Source: Myoxocephalus aenaeus (Eukaryota > Chordata > Actinopteri > Perciformes > Cottidae). Taken from it: a stretch of DNA of 64,000 bases. The notes beneath the pieces are model-generated. The model was not told where the DNA came from, ran no database searches, and saw nothing but the letters and a program-made list of their open reading frames with translations. The position numbers were made by a program, and so were the translations under genes. The stretch is taken from positions 8,521,501 to 8,585,500 of the forward strand of contig JBAMJR010000047.1 in the NCBI GenBank assembly GCA_038501785.1, given 5' to 3'. Every line of letters begins with the position of its first letter. Position 1 is the first letter of the stretch. Of the stretch, positions 31,001 through 42,539 are shown one piece after another.

Positions 31001-34000
31001 ATTTAACACACACACACACTCTCTACACAGGTGTTTAAAGCCTTAGAAGTTACGCCAACCTACTTTCCACTTTCTTCTCACCACCTCTTCCTCTCTGGCT
31101 CAACCACGTTCTCCTCATCTTCAACTATGCTCATTTATCTTCCTCCTTTTCTCATCTGCTCCTCCTCTGCCGAACCCTTTTTATTTTCCCATTCCTCTTT
31201 CTTTTCTTACATCAAGATTTCACGCTCATTCTAGTAAACAAAATACATATCTATTTCACGGCTTCAAATGAAACAGAAGCACAATAAATTACTGCGGGCT
31301 ATTGGTACCAAATAGGTTTGTCATTGACTTGACCTTGCCATATTTCAGGCTGTTGGATTTGGTTACAGCCTTAGAAACCATTCCTAAATGCAATGGGAAC
31401 CATATTTTCTCCTTTTCTATTTGCAATGTTTCAAATGATGAAAATTTGGTGAGCTTTTCCAGCTTATCGGTCAATTTTGCACATGCTTGGTTTACACATT
31501 TAGAAATCAATTCCAAAAGATGTACTCAATTTTGTAGACTGGTGCAATTTGAAATCAATTCAAACAAAGAAGTGTCATATTTTTTATTTTTTTTTACCCC
31601 CTGTTCAGTCTTTGTTGCCACTGATTTGGGATCAGTCACCACTGAGGACCTAAGGAACCTCCATAAATGCTGCCTCCTCGCTCCTCTGCCCCTCATCTTT
31701 CTCCATCGGTCTATCGATCCGTCTGTTGCTTTTACTCCCCCGGCCCTTTTTCATCTGTACTCTCAAAATGAATTGTCTTGTCCTCAATACTCAACCCTCC
31801 TCCTATTTCTTCCTCCCATCTCCTTTTTGTTTGTTACTCTCTCCCTCTGTTCCCACCCTTCCTGTCCCTCTCTCCTCCCTGAGGGCTTCATTATTATATT
31901 TACTACTGTTATCATCTTTCCTTTGTCATTTCACCATCCCTCCTCCTCCTCAGCCCTCTCTAACTTCATTTCCATTTTCTCCAGGGTCAAGTCTCTCTCC
32001 CCGTTTTCCCTCCCTCTCCTCCTCTCTTACCTCCTCCCCTCTGACACCGTCTCTCCTCTCGGTGAGCTGAGCCCCCCGGAGACGCCCGTTCTATTTGTAG
32101 CGGCTGAACAGGGAATGGGAAATGATGTGGCATTCAGTTCTGTGGCGGACAGGCAGACAGGGGAATAGCCAAGAATATACAGCTCCCACTTGCCATCCCC
32201 AATACACACACACACACATGCTCACACACATGCTCACACACATGCTCGTGCACACGCGTGCACACGCGTGCACACGCATAGACACACATACCGGGGGCAT
32301 GATGGGGAAAGGGAGATGCATGTGCCCAAACACACATAATCCTTTTTGGTGGATGCAAATCAAGCTTTCTTCAAAGTGTTTACAGTATCACAGCAGCAGC
32401 ATGTGGCAACACATAAAACGCCTGTAAAAGTCTTAAAATAAACAAATTACATAATAGAAGAACAAAATGTATCTTAAATATTTTAATTACTGTATATTCC
32501 TCTGGTGTTAGCAGGCAGCTTATATTATTATTTTTTCTGGATAAACCTTGTTTTTAAACTTTCATCCGCCGTGTTCACTTGGAAACAGGCTGTTATTTTC
32601 AGGTTTATTTGTCATATTTGGTTTATTCATATCCTTGAGCGAGAGACTGACCCTGGGAAACCAAGCTAGCTAAAGACATTTTATAGACATTTCACCAAAG
32701 AGTGAAGCCGAAGCTGAAAAGCCTTAAACTTGCATTCGCTCTGCTGGCCATCAGGCTCTTCTGGTTGCAAAAATAATTCTGGTTGTATAGAAGTCTATGA
32801 TAAAATGACTCGCTTCTCTCTTAATTGATTCCCTCAGTAAACATGAGTTTATGGTCTAAATCTAGTTAGTAGTAATCTCTAATTTTTTCAATACAGCATG
32901 ATGTTCATTTAGTAAATGATGGTCCCAGTTAGAGTCAAACAGACTATAAAGCAGGGTATGCTTTACCGTGGCACTTTAACCCTTTCACAGTTCATGGAAG
33001 TTAATTGTAAACATTTTGGTCATCTAAAAATATCTTATTTAGCCTTCTGTTGTACTTAGCTCCACCCTCTCGAGTCACTTAAGGTTGCAAAAAACTAAAT
33101 GGCGACGGCCAAAAAGGCGGAGAAGGCAATCGCCGAAAATAAAAGATGGCGACTGCCAATAACCAAGATGGCGATGGCCAAGAACAAAGAAGGCGAAGGT
33201 CAAAATCCAAAATGGTGACTGCCAAAAACCAAGATGGCGACAGCCAAAAACTAAGATCACAATGGCCCAAATCGAGGCCCTAAAACAACGGGTGACGTCT
33301 CAGTGACTACACATTTTTTACATACAGTCTATGGATTTTACATTCCCAACTGCTGTACAGGGCTGCTTCATGGATCTGCTCTGGAGACAGGAACCCAAAG
33401 TACTACAGCAGCTAATCAGCGTGAAAGCTTGGAGAGGCTTTACAGTGAAGAAAAAAAAAAGTGACAACGCAGTGCAGTAATCCTGTCACATGGCAAACAG
33501 TCATATTACAGCCAGAGGTATTTCTCTCTGCGTGAGTGAGAAAGGTTCACAGAGCAGCACAGTGTGTGTCTGTGTGAGAAACTGGTGCGAGCACTAATTA
33601 GCAAGTCATGAAAACAACCAGTGTGATGATGTGTGTGAGAGTCAGAGAGAGAGCATGGATATGGCATGGTACATTCTACGGTTGCCTACATGTGTCCTTG
33701 ATGCAATTTCCAAAATACAAAGCAGCCATTTATGTGTGCGTGAAAGAAAGAGGGGGCGAGGTATTTGTAACAGTTGTAGTGACTGTATATGTGTGACATT
33801 GTGAGAGAGAGAATACAAGTTTACAATATGTGTCATATAGTATTTACTCCAAGGCAAAACATGTAAATACAACTATAACAAAACAGCATTACATTTGGAT
33901 GCATTTTGTCAATACTGACAAGTTGGTTTATTAATAAGTTCATCTTTGATTAAATGCATTTTAAGACTGTGATTCAAAGGTAGCTGAACCACATCAAATA

Positions 34001-37000
34001 AGGGGGATGAAATGTCAACACTTTGTCCCGCCCCTCGCTGTGTGACACCGACACACAGACACCCTTTGGCGTCTGCGTGACTTTAAGCAACACCCCTCTG
34101 CATCGATGACGCTCAGAGAAAAGGCTCTCTGGTGTGATGATGGAAAATATGAAAACACAGAACTTTCAAGTGAAAACAGCAGGACGAATTTTTGTTACAT
34201 ATGTTCCTCCATAATGAATACATGTAGCTACTGATTTATGTATGCGGTATATCACAGTCTCAACATTACAAACCTAACACAGTAAACCTAACAACTTAAC
34301 ACTTGAATTCCTGCATTCTAGTAATTTGTTATGCACCAATTCATGGTGGAAAAGTCTTTATTCATGTAAATGAAAACACAAAGGTCAGGTGCCAAGTGAC
34401 AATTCAAAATATAAAAATATAATGGAATACAGTGCGGTAAGGCTCGCATGCGTTCTGTATTGCTTTCATATATTTATTCTCCTGTAGATCAACTCTTCTC
34501 ATTTAATGTTATCTCTGCTCGGAATATGTTCAAATGTTCTGTTCTAATGCTCTGTTCTTGGAATCTGTTCTCGAAAATCTGTTTTCTGTTTTAATCTCGG
34601 AATCTCTGCTCTTAATTGATTAGTCGACTAATCGGTCCTTTTGGGTCCTAGCTGAAATTCCTTTAGTCGGTTAGTCAGGTGTTCATGCTGAATGAGCATC
34701 ATTCATCATGAAAACCTGACTAACCGACTCTGGTAAAGATTTAAAGTGGCGCTTTTGTGTGATTCTTTGTGGAGAAAATCAGTTTTACAGATGTGTTTAT
34801 TAAATCAATCGTGTGAATGTTCGTCGACGAAGACTTTCCTTCCTAAAAATGTCCTTATCGCATGTGAAGTAAACTCTTTACATTTACCAATATTGCAGAT
34901 GAATTAATTGATAAAACCCTGGACTTTAATAGCTCATTTGTGTTTCAGCTCGATTTCTGTTCCAGTTCAAAACATATCTAACATATCTGTTTTTCTGAGA
35001 TGTCAAAATAAAATGTTGAAACATGAGAACAAAGTTGCAATTTAATGAGAATAAAATCATAGTATTTCAAGAAGGAAATCTATCTGCTCTATAAACTTCT
35101 AGACTTCTGATTGGAGTGGCTTACTGTCCACTTCCGATAAAGTGCAGGCCAGATCCACTTCATATATCCATTCAAACCAGCAGTGTTGTTTGTGATTTGG
35201 CTAGTGAGCCAAACCTATTCCAGAATGACCTTTTCAATTGTAAAAGATATAGGCCAACTCAAATTTTAACTCAATATTTCATCATCAGGAGCAGGGGCTG
35301 GACTGTCTGCTTAGTGAAATACAAGATTACATCAAATAACAATAAATAATTGCAGAACAGAGCGTCATCAGTTTTCAATAATACAAACACTGCACAGATT
35401 TTTGTTTTATGACTGTTTCTGTATAAAGTGTTACAGTGAACGCCGCCTCCTCCAGTCACCTCACACCACGCTGCCTTATTAATAGCTGTCAGTTTCAAGC
35501 GGTTTCACCTCCTTCAGATGCAAAGAGACAGTCCAGCAAACAATCACTGAGTTCTGGACCTCATAATCAACCAAATGTCCCCTTGGGGATGAATAAAGAA
35601 TGTATCCTATCCTATGCCCTTGAAACCTACAATGGAGATTTATTTTAAAAAGACACTTCTCGAGGTCCTACAAGTCTGACATGCAACATACACATTTTTT
35701 ATGGTATATTTCCCATTGATAAAATACATGTCAAAAAGGCAGATGATGTGTGTGTCTGATAGACAGAGAGATGGGATTCTCACTGAACCATGGTGCTGAC
35801 ATTAGTTTTGATTGGTTATTTGATGCCTTTCGCTTTCACACTGCCATTTGATTGGCCGCTTCCACAGAGGGAAGCAGCGCTGCGCTTCGGGGGGAATGTG
35901 CAAGTTAAATATGAATGGACGTGAACCACCTGAGCCTCCTGAGAGCCTTTATTTAAACCCTCCACCTCCATACACCTGTCCTTGTTGCATTGCTTTTTTA
36001 CAGGGCAACGTTTTTGAGACAACTCTCAGGGGACAGAATTGTAGTTGCTTTTGTTGAGCCGACTTCAAGGAAAAAACAAAATTTTAGCCTGAAGTGCTTT
36101 ACCTAAAACATGACGCAAAGCCTGGAAAATAGAACTACAAGAATATCTTGTTGCAAAGAAACATTTCATTGAAACTGAATCGGTGTTCTAATCAGCAGCA
36201 TCATTCAAGAATTTTCTTAATATAAGATGCTTTTGTATCTCTCCTCTCCTTTCTGCTCGCTCTATCTTCTCTGCTTCCCACTGGCTCCCCTCTCTCATCT
36301 TTAATTTCCTCCTTCCCCCTCTGCCTCCCACCATCCACCTCTGCATCACATCTTTCACCTCTACCTCCATCTCTTTCCCTCCCTCTGCCTCTAAATCTCT
36401 CATTTTCTTTATCTCTCACCTCCCCCATCCATCTTTTATAAGCTTTTTTTTTTTTTACCAGACTTGATAAGTAAATGTAGGCATCACCTGTATTTACACC
36501 GCCTAAATAGCCGAGCTGTAAAATACTAAATACATCCACTTTAACAACCCTGCAGTATACCGTTGATGCTACTGTGCATCGGCTTTGCATCTGTCTGACA
36601 GCTACATTTCTGCGTCAGATGCAGTTCATTGATGTTTTATCCAGATCTTTCAGTTTGAAGTTTGCCTTGTCACAGTCAAGGAGAAAATATTATTTCCTTT
36701 ATTTAAAGTTCCTTTATTTCCAAGTGTAATAGATAAATAGTTTTGCAGAGAAGGCTTAGCTGGCCCTGACGGCCCGCCACTGGTGTGCGTGTGAGTGTGT
36801 GAGTGTCACCCCTAAACGTCAAGCTATACTAGCAATATAACATTTCACAGTGAAATAACTATTTTTGTTTCCTAACAAAATGTATAACATGATTCCACTA
36901 TGTTTAGAGACAATTTACGTATTTTAGTGTATTTTGATGATTATCGGGATAATATTGTGAATTGTCGCGTTAGCAACTGAGCTAACAAGCTTGGTATTCG

Positions 37001-37726
37001 ACAGTATTCAACTCAACTTTCAAAGGAAATAATGGTGCACCATCTGTGAACACGGCAACCAGTTCTTAACAGCTTGTTAGGTTAGTTTGCCAACTAACGT
37101 TCACCCTGTGTGTAGTTATTTGTGTCACATGGATTAGTTTTGCTGTGACATCTAATGTGTGACAAGGCCTTAAAGGTGTGTTCAGACAGAAAGCAAAGTT
37201 ATGTTATTTGTTATGTGCTAGCTAGCGAGGTGAGGTGAATCTTGAGTTTGACCATAGTCTGTATGTAAGAAGTGGATGTAGTCATCATGACGTCATCCAT
37301 TGGTTTGTGTACTGACTTTTTTTTTAAGCCTTGAGTTCGGCGTGGCCATCTTGGATTACGGCCATGTTGTTTGCGGAGGAGCGGCGTAGAGACAGCGTAT
37401 ACGGATCTGGTAGTGGCAGCGACCTGTCAATCACAGTAAGCCCACCCTCAAGCATACTCCACTTCATGGTCTGTTTGACTCGAAATGGACCATCATTTAC
37501 GAAATGAACATCATGCTGTATTGAAGAAGACTTGAAACTAGATATTTACATAATTTACATCATGTTTACTGAGGGAATAGATCAAGAGAGAAGTAGAGTT
37601 ATTTTCTCATAGACTTCTATACAATCAGACTGGAGGGGTCGCCCCTGCTGGTCAGTAGAGAGAATGCACGTTTTAAGACAATTCCGCATCGCCTTCACTC
37701 GGCAGAACCGAAGGTTGTGACACATG

Positions 37727-37781
<55 letters not shown>

Positions 37782-37896
37782 CTATTTCAGTGTGCATCAA
37801 GCCACAGTGCTCCCTATATATAAATGTGGACAGATTTTTGATAACATGCCAGTGAAGCTTTTTAGCTGAGGCTTTTTGTCAGCTCAGGTACTAAGT

Positions 37897-37957
<61 letters not shown>

Positions 37958-39296
37958 ATTACTTTCACTCCGCTATGTCCACGCCCCCCCCACGCCGCCT
38001 CCTCTTTGTCCTTGTAACATGATGTTGATGCCTCTCCACTTGTGTCTCCTCTTTTATCTTTTTATCCTTCCTTACCCCATCCCCCCTTGCTTCCTTCTTT
38101 CCATTCCCTTTCTTTTCCTCCATAAACTCCATCTCCACAAACGAGATCTCTCCAGTAGATCCATTCTCTCCAAATGTTTGCCTAATTGCATCACTTTTAC
38201 TCCCAATGACCTCTTTCCTTTCTCCCCATCTTCCCCTTTCTTTGTTCCTTTTAGTTTTTTTATAGCATTGCTTTTATTCCCTACTCTTCTCACCCCATCC
38301 CATTCCCTTCCTCTCTTTCACTTAATTTTGTCCGTCCTTTCTGTCAATCCATCCTTCCTTCATCTTTCTCCTCCTGTCATGCCTGACTTCTGTCCTTCTA
38401 TATCCTTTGATTTACCACACTCTCTCTTTCCTTTCACTTTCCAAACTTCCCTTTCTCTCACCCCATTTGCCCTTCACTTCTTTGTTTTCTTTCACGCTTA
38501 CTGTATGTGGTCATACTTCCTTAATTTCACCACCGTTCTTTCCTTATTGTGTCTTTCCTGCTTTTCCTTCTGTGCCCCTCATTTCTCTTATCTTTCCTTG
38601 CACTTCCCATCCCTTTTCTCTCTTCATTCTTCCTTCTCTCTTTCCTCCTGAAGACTTCATCCTATTTAATTCCTCACCCTTCCTTTATTGAACCTTCTCT
38701 CCTTCTGTCCTCACCTCTCCCTCCCTTCAATCAACGTACTTGATGGTGGAAAAGGCAGTGATATGAAATAATGTCTCTTGCGGCTCCATCTCTCCTCCCA
38801 GGCCACCCGGTATCCTTGAATGTTGCATTTATTCATGACTGTTCTCTAAATGTGATTATTTTTTTTTATGCGACATGTTGCATGCGCGTTGCCTCCTCGT
38901 GCTCACTCACTTTTCTTGCTTTCCTCTCTTCTTTTCCTCTCCTCCTTTCCTCCCCCCCTCCCGCCTTCCATTCCAGACTGGCAGGTTGCTACGCTGGCAC
39001 TGTTGCTAGGTGGTGGAGCCCTGGTGCTGATGTCATTCCTGGTCGCTCTGGTTGCCGTGTGCATCGGCACGAGACGGCGATTCTACGCGCCCGTCGCCTT
39101 CATGCTCTTCGCCGCAGGTCAGCGCACACACAGCCCTGGGTCGAGGGCCACACATTCATTATGCGCTAAAACACACACACCTAATGACACACACACTTAA
39201 TTAGCCAATTTAGACAAGGTAACTGGAAGGTTGCAGGGTAATCACATCGGAAAGTGACATGCATTTAAATGATAATCCTTACTTACCCATTAAATA

Positions 39297-39383
<87 letters not shown>

Positions 39384-42300
39384 CTCCTCTCTCTCCCTCA
39401 AACTCATTTAGAGAGAATCCTATTTTTATGAGCCGGGCCCGGCAGGGTCACGCCTGTCCCTTTTAATTTCCCCAGTCAGCCCCAAATCTCAAGTTGGACA
39501 ACCGTCAAGTTTCCCCATTTCCAACCTCCCGGAATAATTGGAGAATACATTTTTTTTTTTAGGCGTGAAAGGTTTCATTTAGCAAAACTGGATGTGTTGC
39601 CTTCTGAATCATACTGGGCAAACCACAGAAGGGAGCTCTGCGGCACTAAAGAGGAAATCTTATTTGAATGGCCCGTGTAGAGATTTACACAATACATGTG
39701 ATTTCTCATGGACTGGGAGTCTTCTTACCCCATAAAAATATCTTCAAAGCATGTATGTGAATAGAAAATGCATAAACGGATTGGAATTAAACCTCCTTAG
39801 TACTTTTAGATTGACATTTGACTTCTCAACAAAGCAAACAGTGTGCCACTTCCAGCTTAAATACATAAAGAGGTACAATGTGAGAAGAGCCTCAGGTTCC
39901 AGACATATTTTCTCCCATGTAAATTCACTGCAAGTAGGTTTTCACATCACTCTGTAGCTTCCAAGTGGTGTTTGATTTATTCAAATTCAAACATTTAAAT
40001 CTTTGTTGAAGTATACATATGTTTCAGAGACAAAATGCTCTTTCTCCAAGCCTTTCTAAAACTGTTTTACCATGTGACCTTCAGGTTTTCTTCAAGATGA
40101 CGTTGCAACATATATATAAATAAATCCATATCAATAGTGGATTACCTGCAGTAACTTGGTGGTCGGCATGCTCCCAGCTTTGAGAAGTGGGCAGGAGTAC
40201 CGTCACAGAAGCTATAAGCAACTCTCTAAAACTATAACTACATATATTATAAGAGCAGATAACTGCTCTATCGAGTGTTTTTGACATGTTAGTGACAAAA
40301 CATTTGGAACTACCCCTTTCAGTTATTTTCAGTTATTTCCAAATTTAGAAAACGTTGACTTGGCTAGAGCGAACATTGCTATTATTCATAACCTTATTGA
40401 CTAGCTTGCTTTGGTACGTCGCCGCTTTTTACCAACTGCGGATTCGGTGTTTCCATATGGAAAAAAACGGGTTGCAGATGGAGTCAATTTCTTTGGCTAA
40501 GAAACACAGGGGTCCCTTGAAAAATTTAACAATACATTAGACTGTAAGTTTAAATTAGTTTCCATTATACAATCCAGTCAGAAGCATGAATCAGAGCTGT
40601 GGCAAATTCAAAATGCTTTGTTGTACCTTTTGACTTTATCAAAGAACCAAAAAACCCTCTGCTGTACTGATGAGGTTTGTCTCCTTCTGACCCTTGAAAG
40701 TGCTCCAATGCCAGTCACCTGATGTTGTCTTTGCAGAACATGAATAGGACTTTTGCTTCCAGATTCCTGGATGGCCAAAATAACTGCTATTACTGCATCT
40801 CACCCAGTGGCGGTTCTACATGTAATTACGCCCCGGGCGAGACCCCCTCCGAGCCCCCCACTATTTTAAACTTTTAGCTTTTTAATACTTAACAAATTTA
40901 AAGTGAAACAACATACAGAAGCTTACAGAATCACACGACTAAATATAAATTAAAATGTGTAAAACAAAAAGAAAAAAATCAGCATCCAGAGTTTTGTCCT
41001 TCAGTGAAGATTTACATTGAGAAAGACCAAGTGCCTCAGCTGTGAGGGCTGATCCTGTTTCTTCTCTCCGTAATTATCTGCTCTGTTTTGGAGAAGATTC
41101 TCTCTGAGGGGACTGAAGTTGCTACAATGCACAGTCTCCGTACCATCACATTAACTGTGTAACTCCGCCCCTCCCCCCTCTGCTCAGCGCAGGCACAGAG
41201 ACGACACCACACATATTGACCAATCAAATGCGGCTTGAGAGAGCGAGAGAGAGAGAAAAAAAAAGCCGGCTCCCGTCGTTCACGTCAAAGAGCCGGCTCT
41301 CAGAGCCGTTTCGTTCGCGACCGACACATCACTAGTAGACGGCACCTTCTTAGCAAGCAGGGTCGCCTGCAGCTGCACGGGGCGCCAATTTGCCAATTCC
41401 TCACACAGTGATATGAATGATAATGGAAAACCGCTTCGATGTATAGCTTATATATATATATATATATAATTTTTTTTTAAGTGGTCGTGCCGCCCCCCAC
41501 GTGTCATGAAAAAGTGCCGCCCCGGGCGGCTGCCCGGTTCGCCGGTGCCCAAAACCATGGAGGACTGTAAATGACTTAATTATAAATAAATAAATGCAGG
41601 AATAAATACAGGAATAAATAAATAAATGCTTAAATAAATGCAGGAATAAATAAATAAATGTATAAATAAATACAGGAATAAATAAATGAATACAGAAATA
41701 AATAAATAAATGCTCAAATAAATGTATAAATAAATACAGGAATACATAAATATAAGTTATACCTAAACAGGACATCATTAAATAAATCTATTTCTACATT
41801 TCTGTATTTCTTCATTTATTTATGCCTGTATTTATGTGTCCACACGTATTTCTTCATTTATTTATTTCTGTATTTCTGTGTCCTTGTATGCAAATGAGCT
41901 GGGGCGGTCCGAACCTCATTGTTAAACAGGATTGGTCAAGTAGGGGAGCAAGACAGAAGCAATTGATCCCTTCACATGGCCCCTGTAGATGAAGTCAAAA
42001 AGCTGTCTAGGCTAGGGTGACCATATCCATAACACCAAAAAGGAGGACACTATGCAGTATTTTGTGAGGCTGTGAATAATTGCACAGGAGGGGTGCAGTT
42101 TGATTTTATTAAGTGTGAAGAGAGATGTGAGCCCTTTTTACTGTAATTGATCTCCTTGGAGCAGGCCTAGCCAACCCGCGGCTCCCGAGCCGCATGCGGC
42201 TCTTTGCCTGGTTTCATGCGGCTCTTACGTTCATATCGAAGTTTGTGTTTGTGTTTATTTATTTTTCTTTTAAAATCTTTTTATTGATTTTGCAAAAAAT

Positions 42301-42489
42301 CCGACCCATTTAAGGCGGAGACGGACTGTTTGAAAGCCTAGTCACAGCCTAGTCACAGCTTCTCTGACGCACCTTGAAATATTTCTGCAAACTTCTCCTC
42401 AGACCTCAATGCTTATTGTGTGAATTACACCATCATTAGCTTGTAGGCTGTGGAGTGGTCCAGGCTTTCTTCTTGCAGAGCATTTGATG

Positions 42490-42539
<50 letters not shown>

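Larger units (their letters stand above)
26244..38976 (+). other. tmem47 intron 1 (12.7 kb)
   Basis: Contains microsatellites (26721-26790, 27981-28010, 28142-28160, 37727-37780, 37899-37955), a CATC/CACC-rich stretch at 27730-27810, two inverted copies of one dispersed repeat (about 32690-33340 and 37230-37700), a palindrome cluster at 34618-34729 and long pyrimidine-rich plus-strand tracts (31040-31240, 31650-32060, 36230-36430, 37890-38970). No other exon is recognised. Stretches 28300-31000 and 33900-36200 hold nothing I can name. Confidence 0.8.

Noticed and set aside
31302..32168. 288-codon plus-strand open frame in tmem47 intron 1
   Set aside because: Its second half is a pyrimidine-rich tract, giving Ser/Leu/Pro/Phe repeats. 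Absence of purines removes stop codons.
38019..38651. 210-codon open frame upstream of tmem47 exon 2
   Set aside because: Low-complexity Ser/Leu/Phe product of the CT-rich tract.
41401..41778. 125-codon minus-strand open frame of Ile/Tyr/Leu/Phe
   Set aside because: Translation of ATAA-type repeat sequence.
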